Assembly: GCA_021778575.1 (NCBI GenBank)
Contig: JAJYCH010000195.1
Span: 1 to 7,825 of the forward strand
Direction of reading: 5' to 3'
Source: Planctomycetota bacterium
Lineage (GTDB): Bacteria > Planctomycetota > Planctomycetia > Isosphaerales > Isosphaeraceae
DNA: 7,825 bases
Position 1 is the stretch's first letter. Each line of letters opens with the position of its first letter. The notes beneath the pieces were generated by a model. It did not search any database. It had not been told where the DNA came from and was given only the letters and a program-made list of their open reading frames with translations. This document shows positions 1 through 6,136 of the stretch, one piece after another. A program made the position numbers and the translations under genes.

Positions 1-282
1 CTCGACGTAATCCGTCTGCGAGATATCGAGGACCTTGACCACCGTGACGATCTTTTCGAGCTGCTTGCGGATCTGTTCGAGCAGTCGGTCGTCGCCGTTG
101 ACGACGACGGTGATCCGCGAGAGCTGCGGATCTTCGGTCTCGCCGACGGCGAGGCTCACGATATTGAAACCTCGGGAGGCGAACATCCCCGAAACATGGG
201 CCAGAACCCCCGGCTGATTCTGGACCAGCGCCGAGAGCACATGACGCATTCGATTCGTGGAACTGCTTGGCTTCGAGCCCAT
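1..282 (-). CDS. ilvN: Acetolactate synthase small (regulatory) subunit, N-terminal part, truncated by window edge
   Basis: This is the regulatory subunit of acetohydroxyacid synthase, which stimulates the catalytic subunit and gives feedback inhibition by branched-chain amino acids in valine, leucine and isoleucine synthesis in the cytoplasm. The 94 visible residues form an N-terminal ACT domain: MRHVLSALVQNQPGVLAHVSGMF at residues 12-34, SRGFNIVSLAVGETEDPQLSR at 36-56, then a helix with the pattern LLEQIRKQLEKIV. This matches the start of E. coli IlvH closely as I remember it. The ATG at 282 is preceded by a weak AAAGG-like site about 11 bases upstream and by a short non-conserved head (MGSKPSSSTNR). 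The C-terminal domain lies beyond base 1. No ilvB precedes it: upstream is a terminator and an unrelated operon, so it is probably transcribed on its own or with genes to its left. The family call is secure; ilvN and ilvH are interchangeable names here. Confidence 0.95.
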   Translation of the reverse strand, partial: MGSKPSSSTNRMRHVLSALVQNQPGVLAHVSGMFASRGFNIVSLAVGETEDPQLSRITVVVNGDDRLLEQIRKQLEKIVTVVKVLDISQTDYVE

Positions 283-313
283 CGCGACGTCTACCTTTGT
301 CCTTGGCTGTGCC

Positions 314-343
314 CGATCGCCGGTTTGACCCCCAGGGCGATCG
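314..343 (-). promoter_or_regulatory. Hairpin in the ilvN leader
   Basis: Bases 314-321 (CGATCGCC) and 336-343 (GGCGATCG) are perfect reverse complements, giving an 8-bp stem around a 14-base loop, 32 bases upstream of the ilvN start. No T-tract follows on the minus strand, so it is not a terminator by itself. It could be a leader-RNA structure or a palindromic binding site. A role in branched-chain amino acid control is only a guess, and CGATCG words are common in this genome. Confidence 0.35.
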
Positions 344-357
344 CGAGGCAAGCTGCT

Positions 358-386
358 ATTGTGGCAATTCCTCGCCCGGTCGACAA
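358..386 (-). promoter_or_regulatory. Candidate sigma-70-like promoter for ilvN
   Basis: Read on the minus strand, TTGTCG (386-381) and CACAAT (363-358) are separated by 17 bases. Each hexamer matches the housekeeping consensus at 4 of 6 positions. It lies between the upstream terminator and the ilvN start and would give a leader of about 70 bases containing the 314-343 hairpin. The position makes sense but the boxes are weak, so this is a candidate only. Confidence 0.3.
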
Positions 387-411
387 GTCCCAGGCCGGGG
401 AGGTTCGGCAG

Positions 412-457
412 AAAAGGGCCGACCGATCGCCTTTGGAGACGTTCGGTCGGCCCTTTT
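412..457 (-). terminator. Intrinsic terminator of the Gld-like ABC operon
   Basis: Bases 412-426 and 443-457 are perfect 15-bp reverse complements (AAAAGGGCCGACCGA against its complement) around a 16-base loop. On the minus strand the stem begins 22 bases after the DUF4340 stop codon and ends in a run of T (complement of 412-415). Because the arm ends are A and T runs, the hairpin could work in both directions, but the only gene ending into it is on the minus strand. It separates the ABC operon from ilvN. Confidence 0.85.
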
Positions 458-479
458 GTTCAGAGAGAACTCTACGACG

Positions 480-1994
480 TCAGTTCCTCGATGGGAGGGG
501 TTGCCCGAAGCTAGCGGGGTCGAATCCTGGGGGCAGACCGCCGGGACCAGGTCGAGGATTGGCGGGCTTGGCCGATTTGTCACGGATCAGGTTCGCGCGA
601 TCCAGGACAATCGTCTTGTAGCTTTCGCCGGGAGTGACGTAATACCAGGCGGCGAACCGTTCGCTCAGTTCCTTGGCGCGCTTCTGCCCGGCGGCGATCG
701 CCTCGTCGCGCTCTTTCTGGAGCTGCTCGGCCTTCGCTTTGGCGATCGGGCTTTGCGGCAGCATCCGGGGCTCGGTTGGTTCGTAGGCGAACGGATCGTC
801 GGGAAACTTGTCGTCGTCGGTCGGCGGCGGGGGCGGCGGCAGGAGCGCCGGATTGAACGCGGCGGTGACGAACAGATAGCGTCCCTCGGAAGTCTCCTCG
901 GCCGACTTGCCGGCCGCTTTCTCCAATGCCTTGGCCGACTTCGACGGTTCGGTTCCCGCCGAGAGTTCGTTACCCGAAGCGATCAGAACCTCGCCGAATC
1001 GGAGGGTGTACACGATCCCCTCGTCGGTCGTCACGTTGACCTCTCCCTTGCTCGAAAGCATCCCCGCGTTGGTGGGGTAGAACCCCTTGCGGACGAGCGA
1101 GAGCATGGCCTCGCGAGTGGTCGGCTGGATCTCGCCGGGGGCCTGCTTGAGGTCGGCGGTCAAGCCTTCCGGCTTCGGGCGAATTCCGGCGATCTTGAGA
1201 TCACCCAGCGCCTTGGAAAGGGCGAGCAGCGTCTCGGTATTCGGCTCCTTGCCGGGCGGAGTGTCGGAGACCGTCCAGGCCGAGTTGGCGTCCTTCCGTT
1301 CGAGCGTGAGGATCTCGCCGGGGACGAGCTGGCGGCTGTCGAGATCGAAGCTCTTGTGGTCAATCACGATCTTACGGACCTTGGTCGGATCGAGATTGAG
1401 CAGGTTCGTCTCGATCCAGTCGGCGAACCGGGTCGAGAGATCGACCTTCACGTTCACGCCGTAGGTCCGCTTCTGGCCGGGAACCCGAACGTAGCGCTGT
1501 TCGGGGTGGTCCTTGACCTCGTTGCCGATGATGAAATCGGCCAGGACTTTGCCGGTCAGATCCTTGAGCGTGACCCGCTTGCCGATCCCTTTCAGGGTGT
1601 TCGACTTGATGTCGAGCGGGTCGATGACGCCGAGGATCTCGTGCTCCTCGGTCCGGTCGGATCGGATCGAGTCCTTGGTCAGGCCGATGACTCCGGTCGC
1701 GGTGTCGACCAGCCGCTGGCGGGCGTCGGCCGGATAGTCGGAGTGCGACGGGATGACCCACTTGCCGTCTTTCTGGGCGACCTTGAACGGCATCACGCTG
1801 GCGGTCACCGGGTCGTAGTCGATCACCTCCATCGAGGTGCAGGTGTTGGGGTCGAAGTCGTCGAAGAACTTCTTGCCCTGGTCGTTGAAGGCTTCGGGGC
1901 CGCTCGATCGGTCGTACCGGGCGAACAGGGCCGCGCCGGTCATCACGAAGGCGATCAGGACGAACACCAGGGTTTTTTGAAAGTCGCGGTTCAT
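480..1994 (-). CDS. DUF4340 domain-containing membrane-anchored protein of the Gld-like ABC operon
   Basis: This 504-residue protein has one N-terminal membrane segment at about residues 8-26 after a short MNRDFQK head, which should anchor a large domain outside the cytoplasmic membrane. The body fits the DUF4340 family: paired strands with the W-x-I-P-x-x-x-x-YPAD pattern near residues 79-89, GxxxxxRYVRVPGQKRTYGV at 161-180, and FADWIETNLLNLDPTKVRKIVID at 190-212. A proline run (LLPPPPPPTDDDK, 384-396) introduces an acidic, proline-rich linker. A charged helix at 417-447 follows, then a short domain (FAAWYYVTPGESYKTIVLDRANLI) and a Pro/Gly-rich tail. It starts 6 bases after the stop of the GldF-GldG gene, with GGGGA overlapping that stop as ribosome site, so the two are translationally close. 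DUF4340 proteins commonly accompany GldG-type transporters; the molecular role is unknown. A part in substrate handling or as a periplasmic adaptor is inference. Confidence 0.88.
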   Translation of the reverse strand: MNRDFQKTLVFVLIAFVMTGAALFARYDRSSGPEAFNDQGKKFFDDFDPNTCTSMEVIDYDPVTASVMPFKVAQKDGKWVIPSHSDYPADARQRLVDTATGVIGLTKDSIRSDRTEEHEILGVIDPLDIKSNTLKGIGKRVTLKDLTGKVLADFIIGNEVKDHPEQRYVRVPGQKRTYGVNVKVDLSTRFADWIETNLLNLDPTKVRKIVIDHKSFDLDSRQLVPGEILTLERKDANSAWTVSDTPPGKEPNTETLLALSKALGDLKIAGIRPKPEGLTADLKQAPGEIQPTTREAMLSLVRKGFYPTNAGMLSSKGEVNVTTDEGIVYTLRFGEVLIASGNELSAGTEPSKSAKALEKAAGKSAEETSEGRYLFVTAAFNPALLPPPPPPTDDDKFPDDPFAYEPTEPRMLPQSPIAKAKAEQLQKERDEAIAAGQKRAKELSERFAAWYYVTPGESYKTIVLDRANLIRDKSAKPANPRPGPGGLPPGFDPASFGQPLPSRN

Positions 1995-2000
1995 GGCTGT

Positions 2001-4787
2001 TTATTTCCCCGATGAGTACGTGGCCGTTCCGGCCAGCCGGTTGGGGTTGGCCCCCTGGTTCTCGCGACCGGCCCTGATCCCGAAGACGATTGCCGCCAGC
2101 AGAATGGCGGGGAGCGGAGCGGCGATCAGAGCGCCGACCCGGACCTGGTTCTCGATCTCGCGGATGGACTGTTGCATCGCCGATTTGCTGTCCTGGATCT
2201 TCTGGCGGCGGTCGTCGTCGATCGTCGCCTTCTCAACTTCGAGACGGCGGGTCTCGACCCGCTGAACGGCCATCTCGCGGAGCCGACGCCCTTGCTCGTC
2301 GAGGTCCTTGTCTTTCTGAATCTTGGCGACCTTGTCGTCGAGCGATTTCTGGGCTTTTTCGAGCGCCAGCTTGGCGTCGTCCTCGGCCTGTCGGGTTTCT
2401 TTCTGGCCCTGGGCGATGAACAGGCTGGCCTGTTTTTCGATCCGGGTCAACGGCCGATGCGAGGCCCGCCGTTTCCGGAGCGGAATATAGGCTTCGTCGT
2501 CAGCCAGGACGTCCACGCAGTTGAGGACGAAGGTGATATTGTCGAAGTTGAGCGTCTCGACCTTCTGCTTGCGGAGCTCGAAGAACTGCTGACCGATCAG
2601 GTCGAGGTCGGCGATCAGGATCGCCTTGATCTCGGCCGCCGGGGGAGTTTGCTTGGGCTGATCCTTGCCGGTGGCGTCGGTCTTGGGCGCCTCGGAGGCC
2701 GTCGGCTTGCCGTGAATCCGCGCGGCGAGCGTGTATTCGAGGTTGCTGGGGAAGTGCTGACGGCGGTCGTTCATCCCCTCGATCCCCATCATCCCTTGCC
2801 GGACAACCTCGCTGAACGGCAGGCTTCCGCCGACTCCGCTGACCTTCAAGAGCGGGGTGAACTCTGGCTTGCTCGCCTTCGGGCGAATCAGGCCGGGGAA
2901 CATCATGACGACTTCCTGAAGCCCCGAGCTGGCGGCCTCGGATTCGTTGAAGGCATCCTTGCCGCCGCTCCCCTTGCTGACGAAGACGAATTCGGGCGGG
3001 ATGTCGGGCTGCGAGACGATCGGGTTGTACCGGTTCCAGACGATCTCGTTGCCCGGCGAGTCAACGCCAAGCAGGTCGAGAAGTGGCTGAAGATTCCCTT
3101 TGGGCTCGGGCGGAGGGCCGCCGCCGAACGGGCCACCGGCGGGCATCTTGGGAATCTCGGGGGCAAGCTGCGGGTTCACGGCCGGCAATGGGTCGTGAAA
3201 CAGGAGCGTCGGATGCCCCTGGCGGACGTACTCGGTCAAGCTATCGATCTGCTTCTGCGTCATCGACGACGGCTGAGCAACCAGCAAGACGTCCAGGTTC
3301 CCCGGAATCGGCGCGTCGAGCGCGACCGAGCTGACCTCATACTGCTTCTTCAGTTCGGTGACGAACGGCCATTCCGATTCCTGGCCCATCGCCCGGAAGT
3401 CGAAACCGCCAAGCATCTTGGCGTCGGTCGCCAGGATACCCAGCTTCTTGCGGCCCGACTTCGAGACCACGCGGATCGACCGGGTCAGCTCGTATTCGGT
3501 GGGCAAGCCCGGGTCGAAGAACGGGACCACGACCTCTTCCAGGCCCGAGGTGAACGCCACGCCCAGGAAGATCTCGGTGCTCGACTGCTGCGAAGCCTCG
3601 TTGGTCGCGACTCGTTTCGGCTCGATCCCGAACCGCTTCCGGGCCTCGCTGGCCGCCGGTGAATACAGCTCGGTCTCGACCAGGTTGAGCCTGATCCGGT
3701 CGCCACCGATCGCGGCGTATTCTCGCAGGAGAGCCAGGAGGTTCGCCTTGGCGACGACGAAATCGCGAGGAACGTCCGGGCTGTAGTAGGCCTGGATGTA
3801 GACCGGACGGTCGGCGGGGATCTGCTCGATGATCGTCTTCGACTCGGCGCTGAGGCTATACAACTGCTCGGCGCTGGCGTCAATCCGCACCCCGGCGCGG
3901 GCCACCAGCGAGTCGAACGCGACCAGGCCGATCACCAGCGCGATGACCCGGACCAGGGAGTGCATTCCAAGTCCGACGCTCCGCTGGCCGCCCGCCCAGT
4001 GCCGTCGACCGATCAGGATCATGTTGAGATAAAGCATGGCCCCGGCCAGCGTGACGAAGTAGAGCACCCCGGAGAGCGAGATCACGCCGGTCCCGAAGTC
4101 GCGAAAGACGAACGGGATCGAGAGATCCTCGATCGTCCGCCGGGTCTGGGTGCCGAAAGCCGGACCCAGCAGCCCGAGCAGCACCGGCACGGCGCAGAAG
4201 ACGGCTCCGAGGATGAACCCGACCGTCACGTTCGAGGACAGGAGCGACGCCACCAGCCCGATGGCGATCATCAGGACGCCCATCAACCAGTAACCGAGGA
4301 ACGTCGAGGCGACGATCCCCAGATCCGGCGAGCCGAGCCAGCAGAGAATCGCCACGTGGATCAGCGAGAAGAACAGAGCGACCGTGTAGATCCCCAGCGC
4401 GGCGAGATACTTGCCCAGAACGATCTCGACATCGTGCGCCGGCAGGGTCAAAAGCAATTCGTCGGTCCCCTGGCGGCGTTCTTCGGCCCAGGCGCTCATG
4501 GTGATGGCCGGGATGAAGAACAGCAGGAGATACGGCATCCAGTTATTCAGGCTGGAGAGATTCGCCAGGTTATTGGCGAAGAATTCCGGTAGCCAGAACG
4601 CCGCGCCCGCACCGACCAGCACGAATAGCGTGATGAACACGTAACCGGCGGGATTGCTGAAATACGACTGGAAATTCCGGTCGAAAACCGCCTTGATCAC
4701 ATGATAGCGCAACGGCCAGGAGCCAGACGACCGGGCCGGCTGGATGGGCCCGGGCGCGGCCGGCTTGTTCTTCCGAAGAGTGGTCAC
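2001..4787 (-). CDS. GldF-GldG fusion: ABC-2 type permease joined to Gld-type auxiliary extracytoplasmic domain
   Basis: This 928-residue protein joins two subunits that are separate in Bacteroidetes gliding-motility transporters. Residues 30-260 form an ABC-2 permease with about six membrane segments (near 48-66, 84-101, 125-150, 162-183, 187-209, 236-259) and the cytoplasmic loop AWAEERRQGTDELLLTLP, typical of GldF. A seventh segment (277-295) leads into the GldG auxiliary region (about 300-765), with the early motif YSLSAESKTIIEQIPADRPVYIQAYYS (310-336) and FDPGLPTEYELTRSI (424-438). Residues 545-564 are Gly/Pro-rich. A long charged stretch at about 780-882, rich in K, E, Q and R without proline, looks like a coiled coil before a final membrane segment (884-904). 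The GTG start at 4787 is supported by a GAGG site 7 bases upstream. The ATPase gene is upstream and DUF4340 downstream, forming one transporter set. The substrate is unknown, and a link to gliding is not implied by homology alone. Confidence 0.9.
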   Translation of the reverse strand: MTTLRKNKPAAPGPIQPARSSGSWPLRYHVIKAVFDRNFQSYFSNPAGYVFITLFVLVGAGAAFWLPEFFANNLANLSSLNNWMPYLLLFFIPAITMSAWAEERRQGTDELLLTLPAHDVEIVLGKYLAALGIYTVALFFSLIHVAILCWLGSPDLGIVASTFLGYWLMGVLMIAIGLVASLLSSNVTVGFILGAVFCAVPVLLGLLGPAFGTQTRRTIEDLSIPFVFRDFGTGVISLSGVLYFVTLAGAMLYLNMILIGRRHWAGGQRSVGLGMHSLVRVIALVIGLVAFDSLVARAGVRIDASAEQLYSLSAESKTIIEQIPADRPVYIQAYYSPDVPRDFVVAKANLLALLREYAAIGGDRIRLNLVETELYSPAASEARKRFGIEPKRVATNEASQQSSTEIFLGVAFTSGLEEVVVPFFDPGLPTEYELTRSIRVVSKSGRKKLGILATDAKMLGGFDFRAMGQESEWPFVTELKKQYEVSSVALDAPIPGNLDVLLVAQPSSMTQKQIDSLTEYVRQGHPTLLFHDPLPAVNPQLAPEIPKMPAGGPFGGGPPPEPKGNLQPLLDLLGVDSPGNEIVWNRYNPIVSQPDIPPEFVFVSKGSGGKDAFNESEAASSGLQEVVMMFPGLIRPKASKPEFTPLLKVSGVGGSLPFSEVVRQGMMGIEGMNDRRQHFPSNLEYTLAARIHGKPTASEAPKTDATGKDQPKQTPPAAEIKAILIADLDLIGQQFFELRKQKVETLNFDNITFVLNCVDVLADDEAYIPLRKRRASHRPLTRIEKQASLFIAQGQKETRQAEDDAKLALEKAQKSLDDKVAKIQKDKDLDEQGRRLREMAVQRVETRRLEVEKATIDDDRRQKIQDSKSAMQQSIREIENQVRVGALIAAPLPAILLAAIVFGIRAGRENQGANPNRLAGTATYSSGK

Positions 4788-4794
4788 CGTGCAT

Positions 4795-4798
4795 CCTC
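4795..4798 (-). promoter_or_regulatory. Ribosome binding site fixing the GTG start of the GldF-GldG gene
   Basis: On the minus strand GAGG is followed by 7 bases (ATGCACG) and the GTG at 4787. The nearby ATG at 4794 overlaps this spacer but is in another frame, so the GTG is the start that fits both the reading frame and the site. Confidence 0.6.
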
Positions 4799-4814
4799 AA
4801 AGTCAAATCGGGAG

Positions 4815-4918
4815 AGGACTCAGGACGGAGGACTCAGGACTCGGTGATCGACGAAACCACGCGAAGGCGACGATCGCCCCCTCGGCGACTGAGTCCTGAG
4901 TCCTCAGTCCTGAGTCCT
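4815..4918. repeat. Imperfect 31-bp inverted repeat made of GGACTCA/GGACTGA units
   Basis: Arms 4815-4845 and 4888-4918 are reverse complements with two mismatches (29 of 31) around a 42-base centre, which itself can pair GGTGATCG (4843-4850) with CGATCGCC (4871-4878). Each arm is built from tandem copies of a short word, AGGACTCAGGAC, repeated at 15-base spacing. It nearly fills the 139-base gap between the ATPase stop and the permease start. No T-tract follows on the minus strand, so it is not a standard terminator. It could be a dispersed repeat, an RNA-stabilising hairpin or a partial attenuator that lowers permease expression relative to the ATPase. Confidence 0.85.
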
Positions 4919-4926
4919 TTGATAAT

Positions 4927-5655
4927 TCAGGCGGGTTGAGCGGTCAGGCTGTGGAACTGGTCTTCCAGCGACTTCCCGCCCTTGAGCATGTCCTTGGGCT
5001 TGCCGTCGAAGACGATCCGCCCGTCATGAATGAAGACCACCCGGTTGGCGACCGGTTCGACCTCTTGAAGAATGTGGGTCGAGACCAGGACCGTCTTCGA
5101 CTGGCCGAGTTCGCGAATCAACTGCCGGACCCCGCGGATCTGGTTGGGGTCGAGACCGCTGGTCGGCTCGTCGAGAATCAAGACTTCCGGGTCGTGCAAC
5201 AGCGCCTGCGCCATCGAGACGCGCTGACGATACCCTTTGGAAAGCTTGCCGATCGGCTTGTGGGCGACCGAGCCGAGCGAGCACTGGGCGATGACGGCCT
5301 CAAGCCGATCGGTCAGCTTCCGCCGATCGAGCCCCCGCGCCGCTCCGAAGAATTTGAGCAGGCTCGTAGGCGTCATGTCGGGGTAGAGCGGGCCGTTTTC
5401 GGGCAGGTAACCGAGATGTTCGGCCACGCCGATCCGGTCGGCCTGAACATCGATTCCGGCGATCTTCGCGGTTCCGCTGGTGGGCGCGACAAACCCGGTC
5501 AGAAGCTTCATCGTGGTCGATTTCCCGGCCCCGTTGGGACCGAGAAAGGCCACGACCTCGCCTTTAGGGATCGTGAACGTGACATCCCGGACTGCCAGGA
5601 AATCACCAAATTGCTTGCTGAGGTTGTAGGCCTCGATCATCAAAGGCGTGGACAT
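4927..5655 (-). CDS. ABC transporter ATP-binding protein, GldA-like
   Basis: This is a 242-residue cytoplasmic nucleotide-binding subunit that should hydrolyse ATP to drive the GldF-like permease encoded next. All core motifs are present: Walker A GPNGAGKST (39-47), signature LSKGYRQRV (138-146), Walker B VLILDE (158-163) with catalytic E163, D-loop SGLD (166-169) and switch histidine H194 in STHILQEVE. The Q-loop site reads YLPENGPLYPDMT (83-95) with glutamate in place of glutamine, common in this drug/Gld-type subfamily. Length is normal for a single-domain ATPase. I chose the ATG at 5655 because GAGGG lies 11 bases upstream and MSTPLMIEAYNLSKQFG begins at the usual place. A GTG at 5721 would add 22 low-complexity residues, has no ribosome site and would sit at the predicted transcript start. 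It is probably the first gene of the operon with the GldF-GldG fusion and DUF4340. Confidence 0.93.
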   Translation of the reverse strand: MSTPLMIEAYNLSKQFGDFLAVRDVTFTIPKGEVVAFLGPNGAGKSTTMKLLTGFVAPTSGTAKIAGIDVQADRIGVAEHLGYLPENGPLYPDMTPTSLLKFFGAARGLDRRKLTDRLEAVIAQCSLGSVAHKPIGKLSKGYRQRVSMAQALLHDPEVLILDEPTSGLDPNQIRGVRQLIRELGQSKTVLVSTHILQEVEPVANRVVFIHDGRIVFDGKPKDMLKGGKSLEDQFHSLTAQPA

Positions 5656-5666
5656 ACCGTCGCCAT

Positions 5667-5671
5667 CCCTC
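5667..5671 (-). promoter_or_regulatory. Ribosome binding site of the ABC ATPase gene
   Basis: GAGGG on the minus strand lies 11 bases before the ATG at 5655, slightly long spacing. It favours this start over the GTG at 5721, which has no purine-rich site in front of it. An ATG at 5666 directly after GAGGG is out of frame. Confidence 0.45.
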
Positions 5672-5732
5672 GAATCTCGACGTGATTCGCCCCTCGAACC
5701 GCTCTGCGGCCAAGGGTTCACCGAAAAACGAC

Positions 5733-5761
5733 ATTATGCCCGGCCGATCCGATCGATGCAA
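5733..5761 (-). promoter_or_regulatory. Candidate promoter of the Gld-like ABC operon
   Basis: On the minus strand TTGCAT (5761-5756) and CATAAT (5738-5733) are separated by 17 bases. The -10 box matches consensus at 5 of 6 positions, the -35 box at 3 of 6. The start of transcription would be near 5726, giving a leader of about 70 bases before the ATPase ATG. It lies 29 bases from the nearer copy of the octamer flanking the inserted element, so the insertion left it intact but replaced what was upstream. Confidence 0.4.
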
Positions 5762-5790
5762 CCGTCAAGGTCGATTCGGCCGCCAGGGGA

Positions 5791-5798
5791 GTGTCGGA
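5791..5798. repeat. Left copy of 8-bp target-site duplication (GTGTCGGA)
   Basis: The octamer GTGTCGGA directly abuts the left terminal inverted repeat at 5799 and is repeated exactly at 6054-6061, directly abutting the right end. The bases on either side differ, so the duplication is exactly 8 bp. This is the standard footprint of a cut-and-paste transposition. Confidence 0.8.
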
Positions 5799-6053
5799 GG
5801 GTGTCCCCAGCTTTTCTGGGGGGCTCTGGTCGACCCTACTCTCGGGTTTCCGACGAAACCCTGATCTGGAGTGCGAGAGCTTGCTCTCGCTCTGGCGACC
5901 GGAGCTTGCTCCGAGCCTGACTGACATGGCCAAGGAGTTCCGGGCCACGACCGTGGAGCAAGCTCCACGAAGCAAAGCGAGAGCAAGCTCTCGCACTCCA
6001 GAGGAGAGAGGACGAACCGGTCCGAGCCCCCACCAGAAAATCTGGGTACACCC
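5799..6053. mobile_element. 255-bp MITE-like non-autonomous transposable element
   Basis: The two ends are imperfect terminal inverted repeats. Left 5799-5826 matches the reverse complement of 6024-6053, starting GGGTGT-x-CCCAG-x-TTTTCTGG with 19 of 21 positions identical, then a G-run differing by 2 bases and a shared CTC. Both outer boundaries touch the same octamer GTGTCGGA (5791-5798 and 6054-6061). Short frames cross it but none has a recognisable product or start, and there is no room for a transposase, so it must be mobilised by an enzyme encoded elsewhere. Its interior is strongly palindromic, so the whole element could fold into one long branched hairpin. An 8-bp duplication is seen in families such as IS256 and IS1595, but the parent family cannot be named from these ends alone. 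It separates the divergent promoters of the ABC operon and hscC. Confidence 0.8.
5865..6002. repeat. Perfect 27-bp inverted repeat enclosing four mirror-ordered small hairpins
   Basis: Arms 5865-5891 and 5976-6002 are exact reverse complements over 27 bp. Four self-complementary units lie within: GCGAGAGC-TT-GCTCTCGC (5873-5890), CGGAGC-TT-GCTCCG (5900-5913), CGTGGAGC-AA-GCTCCACG (5952-5969) and GCGAGAGC-AA-GCTCTCGC (5977-5994). The first two have TT centres and the last two AA centres, so the order is mirror-symmetric. A small stem TGGCC/GGCCA (5927-5931 with 5943-5947) occupies the middle. It is the interior of the MITE-like element and may represent REP-like units captured or amplified there. 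Confidence 0.88.
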
Positions 6054-6061
6054 GTGTCGGA
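6054..6061. repeat. Right copy of 8-bp target-site duplication (GTGTCGGA)
   Basis: Exact copy of 5791-5798, in direct orientation and immediately outside the right terminal inverted repeat. Removing the element and one octamer would restore an uninterrupted spacer of about 292 bases between the two divergent genes. Confidence 0.8.
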
Positions 6062-6090
6062 CGGGTAACCTTCCTTCGGAATCGGCAGTG

Positions 6091-6119
6091 TTTACTCGCG
6101 GGTAGGTATGGTCTAGATT
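6091..6119 (+). promoter_or_regulatory. Candidate promoter of the hscC-like gene
   Basis: TTTACT (6091-6096) and TAGATT (6114-6119) are separated by 17 bases, each matching the housekeeping consensus at 4 of 6 positions. A transcript would start near 6126, with a leader of about 85 bases before the GTG at 6211. The terminator-like hairpin at 6137-6168 lies inside that leader. It is a weak match, supported mainly by position and by being the most AT-rich stretch of the spacer. Confidence 0.35.
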
Positions 6120-6136
6120 AGATGACTGACGGGAAC

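Noticed and set aside
337..344. GCGATCGC octamer palindrome as a HIP1-like or binding site
   Set aside because: One copy in GC-rich DNA full of CGATCG words is not evidence of a site; it is noted only as part of the 314-343 hairpin.
267..2015. Long plus-strand open frame of 582 codons opposite the DUF4340 gene
   Set aside because: It is the antisense shadow of a gene with clear family motifs. Its product is rich in R, G, D and L without domain patterns, as expected from the complement of high-GC codons.
2172..3662. Long plus-strand open frame of 496 codons opposite the GldF-GldG gene
   Set aside because: Antisense to a well-supported gene, no recognisable motifs, and arginine/leucine-rich composition typical of GC-rich shadows.
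4815..4918. CRISPR-like array or intrinsic terminator at the GGACTCA repeats
   Set aside because: The repeats are short, contiguous and arranged as an inverted pair with no spacers, so not CRISPR. No T-tract follows on the minus strand, so not a standard terminator.
5656..5721. N-terminal extension of the ABC ATPase to the GTG at 5721
   Set aside because: The extra 22 residues are not ABC-like, the GTG has no ribosome site and it lies about 5 bases after the predicted transcription start. ATG 5655 is better.
5844..5861. Small hairpin GGGTTT/AAACCC within the MITE-like element
   Set aside because: Only 6 bp with a 6-base loop and no T-tract; too small to call as a separate feature and explained as part of the structured element.
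5718..6105. Several short open frames in the divergent spacer on both strands
   Set aside because: They cross the palindromic element, have no ribosome sites or recognisable domains, and owe their length to symmetric repeats lacking stop codons.
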